64,000 bases of DNA from G963665595 sp963665595. Lineage in GTDB: Bacteria > Actinomycetota > Coriobacteriia > Coriobacteriales > CADBOM01. Shown one piece after another: positions 55,037-63,141 of this stretch (positions are counted from its first letter, which is position 1; every line of letters begins with the position of its first letter). The position numbers were made by a program, and so were the translations under genes. The stretch lies in contig CAXXJK010000005.1 of NCBI GenBank assembly GCA_963665595.2, forward strand, positions 620,001 through 684,000. The letters are read 5' to 3'. The notes beneath the pieces were generated by a model. The model saw only the letters and a list, made by a program, of their open reading frames with translations, ran no database searches and was not told where the DNA came from.

Positions 55037-55411
55037 ATGGGCGATGAACATAATAGGCCTTTGTATATGATAAGTGTTGCAGCGGATTTGACGGGCATGC
55101 ATCCGCAGACCTTACGCGTATATGAAGCAAAAGGTTTGGTGACGCCCGGGCGTACTTCGGGCAATACGCGGATGTATTCTCAGGCAGATATCGAGAAGCT
55201 TGATAACATCAGTCAATTGACTGATGAGGGAATCAATCTTGCTGGAGTCATCCGTATTATGGATCTTGAAGAGCGCTTGCTTAGGGCTGAAGCAGAAAAC
55301 GAAGAACTTACACGGCGCTTGAAGCGTATCGAAGACGATCTGCATGAGCTGAGGATGCGTGAGACCATTAAGGCGTTGGTCAAATATGATCCCGACCAGA
55401 CTCCTTTTTAG
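55037..55411 (+). CDS. hspR: Heat-shock repressor HspR (MerR family)
   Basis: A 124-aa MerR-family regulator: RPLYMISVAADLTGMHPQTLRVYEAKGLVTPGRT is the HspR-type winged helix, followed by SQADIEKLDNISQLTDEGINLAGV and a coiled coil (LEERLLRAEAENEELTRRLKRIE). It follows dnaJ by 61 bp. HspR represses dnaK and clpB operons with DnaK as co-repressor in Streptomyces and relatives; the same role is inferred here although its usual operator is not evident. Confidence 0.93.
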   Translation: MGDEHNRPLYMISVAADLTGMHPQTLRVYEAKGLVTPGRTSGNTRMYSQADIEKLDNISQLTDEGINLAGVIRIMDLEERLLRAEAENEELTRRLKRIEDDLHELRMRETIKALVKYDPDQTPF

Positions 55412-55482
55412 ACAGAGAATTTGCGCTCATGATACATTGAATGTCATCTCATAGAGGAACGTAAATGGTCGAGTAGACAATG

Positions 55483-55492
55483 CATTATCTAA
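55483..55492 (+). promoter_or_regulatory. Shared 10-mer in the clpB and dnaK upstream regions
   Basis: CATTATCTAA occurs here, 31 bp before the clpB ATG, as part of the inverted repeat CATTA-TC-TAATG. The same 10-mer occurs in reverse orientation at 51251-51260, at the predicted dnaK transcription start. Both genes are expected HspR targets, so this is a candidate operator in place of the usual HspR box. Confidence 0.35.
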
Positions 55493-55523
55493 TGTATGGC
55501 TAGTGAGATAGGAGGGATTTCAA

Positions 55524-58110
55524 ATGCGTTTAGACAAATTGGCGGTGACCGCGCAAGAAGCGTTGCAATCCGCCTATACGATTGCTGCTGATAATGAGGC
55601 ACCGGCTGTCGAGCCTATGCATGTGCTTAAAGCGTTGCTTGACGCGCACGAGAATAATTTATCTGCCATCATTGAACGAATAGGGGCTGACCCTGTTGCC
55701 ATAGATGCTGCGGCTACTGTTGCCATTGAACACGCACCTAGGATTACGGGCGCTCAGATTGGTATTGGGCAGGAAACTAACCGCATATTTGACAACGCAG
55801 TTAAAATTGCGGGTAACATGAACGATGCTTTTGCAACGACTGAACACCTGCTTATTGCGCTGTCGCAGGATAAGGGCGAAGCGGGAAAAATTCTTACGAT
55901 AGCCGGAGTTACAGAAAAGAGAATTGTCCAAGCATACGAAGAGCTGCGTGGAAACACTCGAGTGACTGATGCTACCAGCAAAACGCAGTTTGAGACGCTG
56001 GAGTTATACGGGCGCAACTTGACTGAAGACGCTCGAAATGGGAAGCTCGACCCGGTTATCGGGCGTTCAGAGGAAATACGCCGTACGATTCAGGTACTCT
56101 CACGCCGGACAAAGAACAACCCGGTACTTATTGGAGAACCCGGTACGGGTAAAACTGCCATAGTCGAAGGATTGGCACTTCGTATAGTGGCAGGTGACGT
56201 GCCGACTTCTCTGAAAGATCGCGATATTGTCGCACTCGACTTAGCCGCTATGGTAGCAGGCGCGAAGTATCGTGGTGAGTTTGAAGATCGTCTCAAAGCG
56301 GTACTGCGAGAAGTTGAGGAATCTGAAGGACGCGTCATCTTGTTCATAGATGAGCTTCATACTATCGTGGGCGCGGGCGCAGGTGGCGATAGCTCCATGG
56401 ATGCTGGCAACATGCTTAAGCCGGCTTTAGCGCGCGGTGAGCTTCATGCGATCGGTGCTACGACTCTTGACGAATATCGTAAGTATATTGAGAAGGACGC
56501 AGCGTTGGAGCGTCGATTCCAACCGGTTTTGGTGAGCGAGCCGACGGTTGCTGAGACTATTGCCATCTTGCGAGGACTTAAAGAAAAGTATGAAATTCAC
56601 CATGGGGTGCGTATTACTGATGGTGCCATCGTAAGTGCTGCAGAGCTTTCGAATCGATACATCACCGATCGATTTCTTCCTGATAAGGCCATTGATCTCA
56701 TTGATGAGGCAGCTTCACGACTGCGCATAGAGATCGACTCGATGCCAGAGGAGATCGACGTAGTAGAGCGAGCGTTCATTCAACTACAAATTGAGGAACA
56801 AGCTCTCATTAAGGAGACGGATAAAGTTTCGAAGGAGCGCCTCGAAGCGTTGCGCGCTGAAATGGCAGAAGTTCAGCAGAAACTTGATGCCATGAAGGCG
56901 GATTGGGCCAATGAAAAAGATGCCATTACGCGGGTGCAGAAGATCAAGACAGATATCGATGCCGCACAGATTGCCCTATGAGGCGGCAACGCGTGAAGGC
57001 GATTTGAGTAAGGCTTCGCAGATTCGCTACGGCGACATTCCAGCTCTTCAGGAAGATCTTGAGCGTGCCACTACGACACTTGAAGAGAAGCAGGAAAAAG
57101 GCGGTATTCTGAAAGAGGAAGTCACAGAAACAGAGATTGCCGATGTAGTGAGCGCATGGACCGGCATTCCGGTGAATCGGATGATGCAGGGCGAATTGCA
57201 GAAATTAGCGACGCTGGATGAAGATCTAAAAAAGCGTGTCGTAGGGCAAGACGAAGCGGTCGCGGCAGTGGCGGGAGCCATTCGTCGCAGTCGCGCAGGG
57301 CTTTCAGACCCCGACAAACCCATAGGGAGTTTCCTCTTTCTTGGCCCGACGGGCGTGGGCAAAACTGAGCTGGCAAAGACATTGGCGGCGAGTCTTTTTG
57401 ATGACGAGCGCGCGATGGTGCGCATCGATATGTCTGAGTATATGGAGAAGTTCAGCGTTCAGCGTCTGATAGGCGCGCCTCCGGGGTATGTGGGCTACGA
57501 CGAAGGGGGCCAGCTTACTGAAGCGGTCCGCCGCCGTCCTTATTCGGTGGTTTTGCTTGATGAAATTGAGAAAGCGCATCCGGATGTATTTAATATTCTG
57601 CTTCAGGTTTTAGATGATGGCCGCTTGACTGATGGACAGGGGCGCGTGGTTAGTTTCAAGAACGCCATAGTCATCATGACCAGTAATGTGGGCTCTCAGT
57701 TTATCCGTGAATTCACTGAGCACGGAAGCGAACGACATCTTGATGAGATGATTGATGAGGCGCTGCGGATTACATTTCGACCAGAGTTTCTCAACCGCAT
57801 TGACGACATCATAATATTTCATGCTTTGGGTATGGATACATTTGACGCGATTGTTGCGTTGCAACTCCAGAAAGTTCGTGAGCGTCTCGCGGATCGTCAT
57901 ATTGTGCTTGATATAACGCCCGTGGCCGTTGAGCAGCTTTCATTGGATGGTTTTGACCCCGTATATGGCGCACGTCCGCTCAAGAGAGTCATCCAACGTG
58001 AGATTGTCGATTTGCTGGCAAACGAAATGATTGCGGGCCATATCGAGAATGATTCTCATCTTGAGGTTGACCTTGATCTCACAGGAAAGTATGTACTGCG
58101 GACACTGTAG
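55524..58110 (+). CDS. clpB: Disaggregase ClpB, frameshifted
   Basis: ClpB is an AAA+ hexamer that resolves aggregates with DnaK. N domain at residues 1-~145 (QEALQSAYTIAADNEA), first ATPase GEPGTGKTAIVEGLA, a middle coiled coil with arginine-rich end, second ATPase GPTGVGKTELAKTLA and LLDEIEKAHPDVFNILLQVLDDG. The first frame ends at 56981; the next frame continues with YEAATREGDLSKASQIRYGDIP. Removing one C from CCC at 56974-56976 joins them, giving about 861 aa, the usual length. The break lies in the coiled-coil region. A homopolymer error is most likely. Confidence 0.94.
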
Positions 58111-58130
58111 GATTTTTTGATGGTATGAAG

Positions 58131-58180
58131 ACGTGCCGATAACCTGAGCAAACCGCTCTTAAAAGGCTATCGGCACGTTT
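58131..58180 (+). terminator. Long-stem terminator after clpB
   Basis: ACGTGCCGATA (58131-58141) pairs perfectly with TATCGGCACGT (58168-58178) around a 26-nt loop, followed by a short TTT. The stem is strong but the T-tract is weak. Confidence 0.6.
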
Positions 58181-58280
58181 CGTAAGAGAAGAGTTTCTAG
58201 CAAAGTGGCCATGAAGTCTGATGCGCACAGTTTACTCAGCTTATTGAAGAACGCACGAAAATTTACTGATAATCGATAAA

Positions 58281-58315
58281 TTGTTATTGTTAAACGATAA
58301 CAAGAGTGCTATCCT
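58281..58315 (+). promoter_or_regulatory. Promoter and operator of the DUF2975-XRE pair
   Basis: TTGTTA (58287-58292) and TATCCT (58310-58315) have a 17-nt spacer. A perfect 7-bp inverted repeat, TTGTTAT and ATAACAA with a 9-nt gap (58281-58303), covers the -35. Autoregulation by the XRE protein encoded downstream is a natural reading. Confidence 0.55.
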
Positions 58316-58334
58316 CCTTCTAGGAGGTTCTTTG

Positions 58335-58814
58335 ATGAAGCAATTAGAAATGGCTCGTTGGCTCAAAATTATAGATGCGCTTTCGCTTGTCTGCTGTGTC
58401 GTCTTAGCCTTTGTGGTTGTACCTTTGATGGGATATGATCTGGCGGCTCGTTACCCTGACGTGGCGGATATGTTCTGGCCGTGCCTCGTCTTTGTCTGGC
58501 TGAGCGCTGTGCCTATGATAGTCATCTGCGTGGTCGCATGGCAAATATTTGTCCAGATTGGACGTGATGAGTCATTTTCTCATGAGAATGCAAGGCGCCT
58601 GCGAATGATCAGCTATCTTGCGAGCATTGACGCGGTGGCCTATCTGCTCGCGTCAGTCGTTCTTGCTTTAAAAAGTCTTCTTCCTCTCAATGTTCTTGTT
58701 GTCGCCTTAGTTATTATGATGGGCGCGCTCATATTGGCGGTAGCCAGCGCGACGCTTTCACATCTTACGGAAAAAGCGGCGGTGCTCAAGGCCGAGAACG
58801 ACCTGACGGTCTGA
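58335..58814 (+). CDS. DUF2975 membrane protein
   Basis: A 159-aa protein with four membrane helices: about residues 14-35, 48-72, 92-116 and 122-145 (LSLVCCVVLAFVVVPLMG is the first). The family is usually followed by a small XRE-type regulator, as here 9 bp later. Function is unknown. ATG 58335 follows TAGGAGG. Confidence 0.8.
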   Translation: MKQLEMARWLKIIDALSLVCCVVLAFVVVPLMGYDLAARYPDVADMFWPCLVFVWLSAVPMIVICVVAWQIFVQIGRDESFSHENARRLRMISYLASIDAVAYLLASVVLALKSLLPLNVLVVALVIMMGALILAVASATLSHLTEKAAVLKAENDLTV

Positions 58815-58823
58815 GGGGGCACC

Positions 58824-59072
58824 ATGTCAATTGAGGTCAAACTTGACGAGGTTTTAAGCCGCTGCAAAATGAGCTCAACAGAGCTGAGCGAGCGCATCGG
58901 CATTACAAAGGCGAATCTATCAATTCTTAAAACAGGTAAGGCTCGTGCTATACGACTCTCCACGCTGGAAGCACTTTGTCGGGAGTTGGGATGTCAGCCG
59001 GGCGATATTCTCGCGTATCATGAGGGCACCGAAACGTCCGAAGAATCTGGTTGTTTGACAGAGGAGAAATAA
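58824..59072 (+). CDS. XRE-family (Cro/C1-type) small regulator
   Basis: An 82-aa helix-turn-helix protein: LDEVLSRCKMSSTELSERIGITKANLSILKTGKARAIRLSTLEALCRELGCQPGDIL is split across the five-helix HTH_26/YozG-like fold. It is paired with the DUF2975 protein and probably represses the shared promoter through the inverted repeat at 58281-58303. Confidence 0.88.
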   Translation: MSIEVKLDEVLSRCKMSSTELSERIGITKANLSILKTGKARAIRLSTLEALCRELGCQPGDILAYHEGTETSEESGCLTEEK

Positions 59073-59255
59073 CAGGCACGCATAACGATTTTCCATACCC
59101 GGTGCACATGGTGCCGTGGCTTACTTTTGTGTACCATGACGCCTCCAATGGGTCATGAATTTGAGGAAAATGGGCACATCAATAGGTACAAGTAATAGGA
59201 TGCTTCGTTGTTTGAGCAGATGCGGTTGGTCACTGATGGGAAGGAAGTCTCGGCT

Positions 59256-59441
59256 ATGATGGGTTATAGAATTTTTGACGATGAACCGTTCGTCGATGAG
59301 AGGCAAAGTAGCACGGCGTGTATCAACGACTCTTCGTCGGTGCAACCATGTTCTGAAATGAAGAAAACCGTTTCGCCTGGGGCGTGGCGTAGCGAAGCTT
59401 GTCCTGACAAAAAACAGTTCCGGGAAACATCTAGGCGATGA
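59256..59441 (+). CDS. Possible small protein overlapping the CPBP gene
   Basis: A 61-codon frame whose TGA overlaps the next gene's ATG by four bases (ATGA), a usual sign of coupling. It has a weak AAGGAAG about 13 nt upstream. No family was recognised; it is hydrophilic with a charged C-terminus. It may equally be chance. The rest of 59073-59437 shows no gene. Confidence 0.3.
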   Translation: MMGYRIFDDEPFVDERQSSTACINDSSSVQPCSEMKKTVSPGAWRSEACPDKKQFRETSRR

Positions 59442-60082
59442 AAGTCGATCTTCGTCTCGTCTGCCGGGTGCTGATAGCCTGTGGCGCTCTTGCTTTAATT
59501 CAGTTGTGCCGTATGGGGCTGCGCTCGTTTGTGTTTCTTTTTTTCGAGCGAACGATCATCTCAGATACTCTATTTAGCAGTATCTTTATGATTGTTGTCA
59601 CAGCCGTCATTATCATAGTTTTTCATGTTCGGCAGATATCACTGTCGTTTTTCCCCAAGCGTTTTACTCTCTCGTATCGTTTGTTTACGGGTATCGTGGC
59701 TCTTCTGTTCTTCTCGGGGATTCTTTTTATGGCAGGCGATATCGAGCTGATACTTTTTATGTTCTATGGTGCTTTGATAACGCCTCTATTTGAAGAGATT
59801 CTCTTCAGGGGAGCACTATGGCAATCGCTGAACTTCAAGAAGGAGCAAACGACGTACTTAGTCACAACGGTACTGTTCGGATTCTGGCATCTCGGATACT
59901 TTGATACGGTGTTGTGGCGTACTTCTCTGCTGTTTCCTACGGCAGACATCGTCCATATTATGATAGGCAAAGTCTTGATCGGACTCATCATCGGACTTTT
60001 CGTGGGTGCCCTGCGCTATCGAAACGGAAACGTGTATTCATCATTTCTCTTACACTGTCTTATCAACACCGTAGGAAAATAA
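59438..60082 (+). CDS. CPBP-family intramembrane metalloprotease
   Basis: A 214-aa membrane protein of the CAAX protease / bacteriocin-processing (Abi) family. Motif 1 with the catalytic Glu pair and Arg is in LFEEILFRGALWQ; motif 2 with His is in LFGFWHLGYFDTV; about six membrane helices. Roles in the family range from peptide maturation to self-immunity. Its neighbours do not show a peptide precursor. Confidence 0.85.
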   Translation: MKVDLRLVCRVLIACGALALIQLCRMGLRSFVFLFFERTIISDTLFSSIFMIVVTAVIIIVFHVRQISLSFFPKRFTLSYRLFTGIVALLFFSGILFMAGDIELILFMFYGALITPLFEEILFRGALWQSLNFKKEQTTYLVTTVLFGFWHLGYFDTVLWRTSLLFPTADIVHIMIGKVLIGLIIGLFVGALRYRNGNVYSSFLLHCLINTVGK

Positions 60083-60116
60083 ATGTCAGGGTATTTTAAG
60101 GGAGCGGCTTGGGCAA

Positions 60117-61247
60117 TTATTGTCTGACAGATGGCGCGCCCTGTTCTGATATGTGCACATGTGCTCGTTTCTTTCTGAAATTCAGGCAGGCTAAAACAAA
60201 GAGCACGACTATAAAGCTCCAAAGTATACCAAGATTAGGGGCAACATCAGCAAATCCTGCTCCTCTCAGCATGATAGCGCGCAGGGCTTCCGCTCCATAA
60301 TAGATGGGGAAGATTGCAGCAATTGTCTGCATCCAGTCCGGCGTTTGGGAGAGATCAAAAATACCCGAAAGAAGGATTTGCGGTACCACGAACACAAGCA
60401 TCAGTTGAACTACCTGAAAAGGAGTATGTGCAAGTCCAGAGACGAGAAGACCCAGCGTTAAAGAGACGATGGCCATCGAAACCGTGACAAGTACTACTAG
60501 GACGAGGGAACCTGCATTGGGAAATCCGATCAACCAAATACACGCCCATAAAATTATGATTGATTGTATAAGGGTAAGAAGCCCAAAGCCCAGCAGGTAG
60601 CCACCGACGATCTGCCAGCTTCTGATGGGTGTCACCATCAAACGTCTGACGGTTCCTCCGCTTCTTTCAGTGAGCAGGCTCATCGAACTGGTGAGAAATA
60701 CAAACACAAAAATAAATATTCCAATAAATACGGGACCATAGAATTCGAAGCTGGTCCAGTCAGCGCTGCCATGCAGCCAATTTGTGTTGATTCCCATGAC
60801 TGGCGCATGCAAATTCCCTATTAATTCATTAAGGGAGCTGACGCGTTGTTCAATTTGGGCCTCGTACGACTGCTGCATTGCGACGAGCGCGCTCCGGACC
60901 ACCGCTAGAGTGGCCGCCGTACGGCTTGCGTCAGATCCTTCTACCTCCACTTCAAGAATATGATCGGAGTTTATGGAAAGTGTTGCATCGACGTTATCGG
61001 AGGCGAGCAGATAAGCTGCCGTCTCGGCATCAGTGTTTGTGATGTCTGTGCGTTGCTCCTCAAGGTATTGCTGATATTCTTCAGGAAGATTGACGGTTGC
61101 AAGGCGTGGTACAACAGAAGGAGCGCCTAGCAATACCGAGAAGAGCCATAATACGAGACACGGCGCGATAAATATAACGCCGAGCGTGCGCGGATCATGG
61201 CAGAACTGCATAAGTACACGGCGAGCGACGGCACAAGTGCTATGCAT
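60117..61247 (-). CDS. ABC-2 type transporter permease
   Basis: A 376-aa exporter permease. An N-terminal helix (LGVIFIAPCLVLWLFSVLLG) is followed by a ~160-residue outer domain and then five membrane helices near the C-terminus, the layout of YhgE/DrrB-like ABC-2 permeases (ABC2_membrane_3). The frame stays open to 61361, but ATG 61247 follows AGGGGGT and overlaps the ATPase gene by 8 bp. The substrate is unknown; TetR control suggests a toxic compound or drug. Confidence 0.87.
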   Translation of the reverse strand: MHSTCAVARRVLMQFCHDPRTLGVIFIAPCLVLWLFSVLLGAPSVVPRLATVNLPEEYQQYLEEQRTDITNTDAETAAYLLASDNVDATLSINSDHILEVEVEGSDASRTAATLAVVRSALVAMQQSYEAQIEQRVSSLNELIGNLHAPVMGINTNWLHGSADWTSFEFYGPVFIGIFIFVFVFLTSSMSLLTERSGGTVRRLMVTPIRSWQIVGGYLLGFGLLTLIQSIIILWACIWLIGFPNAGSLVLVVLVTVSMAIVSLTLGLLVSGLAHTPFQVVQLMLVFVVPQILLSGIFDLSQTPDWMQTIAAIFPIYYGAEALRAIMLRGAGFADVAPNLGILWSFIVVLFVLACLNFRKKRAHVHISEQGAPSVRQ

Positions 61248-61983
61248 GGAGACCCCCTCGCTCTTCTCTACAGACCAGTTTGATAAAGGCTTCTTCCAGA
61301 GAGACGGTATCGGTGTGGGCAGTGATTGACTCAGGCTTGTCACAGTAGATAAGCGTTCCATCTCGCATAAACGCTACGCGATCACAATGTGCCGCTTCGT
61401 CCATAACATGAGTGGTTACCAGCAATGCGGCGCCTTGGTCTGCGAGGAGACGAAAGCTGTTCCATAGTGCCGCTCGATGCACGGGATCAAGGCCGACGGT
61501 GGGCTCATCCATTATGAGGATTTTTGGACCGCTGAGCAGCGCCACGGCAAGGGATAACCGTCGTTTCATTCCCCCCGATAAGGTACGTACAACCGTGCGT
61601 TCGCTGTTTTGAAGTTGTGCAAGTTTTAATGATCGCGCCGCAGAATCAGCAATATCTCTTTTTGACATGCCCTGTAGGGCGCCAAAGAATCGTATGTTGT
61701 CAAAGGCGGTGATATCCTCATAAAGGGCGGTGTCCTGGGGCATATAACCGAGAGTTTTCCGAGCGTTTGAGTACGGCGCTTGCTCTCCATCGAGGGTAAC
61801 GCTCCCTGAGGTTGGCGTGGTGAGCCCAACAATCAAATCGATGAGCGTGGTCTTTCCACAACCTGATGGCCCGACAAGCCCGACGATCTCGCCCGGTTGT
61901 ACTTGTAATGAGACACCATGCAAAATCTCGGTATGCCGAAATCTTTTGAACACGTTTTGTATATCAATCAAAGGCCGCGTCAT
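61240..61983 (-). CDS. ABC-2 type transporter ATP-binding protein
   Basis: A 247-aa ATPase: Walker A GPSGCGKTTLIDL, signature LSGGMKRRLSLAVAL, Walker B ILIMDEPTVGLDP, switch His in LLVTTHVMDEA. It drives the permease encoded downstream on the same strand. It is divergent from a TetR regulator, with an 88-103 bp gap that should hold the shared operator. Confidence 0.92.
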   Translation of the reverse strand: MTRPLIDIQNVFKRFRHTEILHGVSLQVQPGEIVGLVGPSGCGKTTLIDLIVGLTTPTSGSVTLDGEQAPYSNARKTLGYMPQDTALYEDITAFDNIRFFGALQGMSKRDIADSAARSLKLAQLQNSERTVVRTLSGGMKRRLSLAVALLSGPKILIMDEPTVGLDPVHRAALWNSFRLLADQGAALLVTTHVMDEAAHCDRVAFMRDGTLIYCDKPESITAHTDTVSLEEAFIKLVCREERGGLHA

Positions 61984-62086
61984 TCATACCTCCATAAAAC
62001 TGGACATTGTGTTGTATTTTATATAGCATACGGATAACGTGCGATTATGTACATCAACAATTTGAGGAGATATGTGGAGTTCTGCT

Positions 62087-62653
62087 ATGTCTGATTCGCA
62101 AAAGGTTCAAATGACAAAGCGTCGCATTACCGGATGTCTATTCGATTGTCTGGCGCAGGAGCCTATCGAACGCGTTACAGTGAACGAAATCTGTTTACAG
62201 GCAGGTATAAATCGTTCAACGTTCTACAATCATTTTAATGACATATACGACGTGCGTGACCAGTGCGTTGAGGAGATCGCTTCTACGGTTAGCGAGACGT
62301 TGCCTCTGATGATGAGATCGATTCTGATTGCCTCCGAGTTTACTGCGATGGAGAATTTTATGCAGCGACTCGAGCCTTACGCCGATTATCTAGGGGTGCT
62401 ATTTAACAACGACCCTGTTTTTCTCATGCGTCTGCGCGCTATAGCACACGATTCGCTTCAAGACATTTTAGGTGTCGTTAGTCTTTCAGAAAACCAAGAG
62501 TATCTTTTCAATGCAATTGCAGGGATGCAATTTGGTTTGATAGGATATTGGTTCACCGCTGATCGTTCTTTACCGCTCTCTGAGTTGGCTCATCTTATGC
62601 GGATGTTGATCTGTGAGGGACCTCGAAACGTTCTGTACAATTATTGTATGTGA
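62087..62653 (+). CDS. TetR-family regulator of the adjacent ABC exporter
   Basis: A 188-aa TetR/AcrR protein. The DNA-binding domain has MTKRRITGCLFDCLAQEPIERVTVNEICLQAGINRSTFYNHFNDIYDV, with the helix-turn-helix at VNEICLQAGINRSTFYNHF. The C-terminal domain is of the TetR_C_7/DhaS type. Divergent placement against the ABC genes suggests it represses them. ATG 62087 follows GTGGAG; ATG 62072 is also possible. Confidence 0.87.
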   Translation: MSDSQKVQMTKRRITGCLFDCLAQEPIERVTVNEICLQAGINRSTFYNHFNDIYDVRDQCVEEIASTVSETLPLMMRSILIASEFTAMENFMQRLEPYADYLGVLFNNDPVFLMRLRAIAHDSLQDILGVVSLSENQEYLFNAIAGMQFGLIGYWFTADRSLPLSELAHLMRMLICEGPRNVLYNYCM

Positions 62654-62656
62654 TTC

Positions 62657-62698
62657 AATAATGCAACTCAGTTGCAATTGCAACTGAGTTGCATTATT
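62657..62698. promoter_or_regulatory. 42-bp perfect palindrome, tandem Fur-family operator
   Basis: Every base from 62657 to 62677 pairs with its partner from 62698 to 62678. It contains two perfect 7-1-7 inverted repeats, TGCAACT-C-AGTTGCA (62662-62676) and TGCAACT-G-AGTTGCA (62679-62693), 17 bp centre to centre. Each matches the tgCaa-N5-ttGCa pattern described for the nickel-responsive Fur homologue Nur of Streptomyces. It ends 8 bp before the Fur-family gene, so autoregulation is likely. As RNA it could also end transcription of the TetR gene. Confidence 0.75.
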
Positions 62699-62706
62699 AT
62701 CACTAC

Positions 62707-63141
62707 ATGACCACTATCCATGCGCATATACCTCATAGAGATTCGCCTTCGCGTAATACGCTAGTCCGGCGCATGATGCTTTCCCTTTTTGATACCATCG
62801 ACCATCCGCTCACAGCCGCCGAGGTTGGAATTGCTCTTGAAAGACATGATCTTCATGTCAACAAGACGACCATCTATCGTCAGCTGGATGCTTTGTCGAA
62901 TGAAGGATATATTACCGCGCTCAGCTTTGGTACCGATGGCAAACGCTATGAGGCCAATCATGGCGGTGTACACCCCCATCTGCTCTGTACTCAATGCGGC
63001 CGGATCGAATGTCTACCTATTGCAGCAGAGCTCATCGACCAGCAGCGTTCAATTGCCGAGAGACATGGATTCAGGGCAGAGCGCTGCTCGTTGGAGTTCT
63101 ATGGTATCTGTATTAATTGTCAGGAAGGAACCGAGAAGTAA
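62707..63141 (+). CDS. Fur-family metalloregulator
   Basis: A 144-aa Fur-family protein. The winged helix has PLTAAEVGIALERHDLHVNKTTIYRQLDALSNEG; the dimer domain has the His-rich metal site GGVHPHLLCTQCGRIEC and a second Cys pair in CINCQ, forming a structural zinc site. The family includes iron, zinc, nickel, manganese and peroxide sensors; the operator resembles that of the nickel sensor Nur. The gene overlaps the downstream exporter-like gene by one base. ATG 62707 has little ribosome-site sequence, as the palindrome lies directly upstream. Confidence 0.88.
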   Translation: MTTIHAHIPHRDSPSRNTLVRRMMLSLFDTIDHPLTAAEVGIALERHDLHVNKTTIYRQLDALSNEGYITALSFGTDGKRYEANHGGVHPHLLCTQCGRIECLPIAAELIDQQRSIAERHGFRAERCSLEFYGICINCQEGTEK

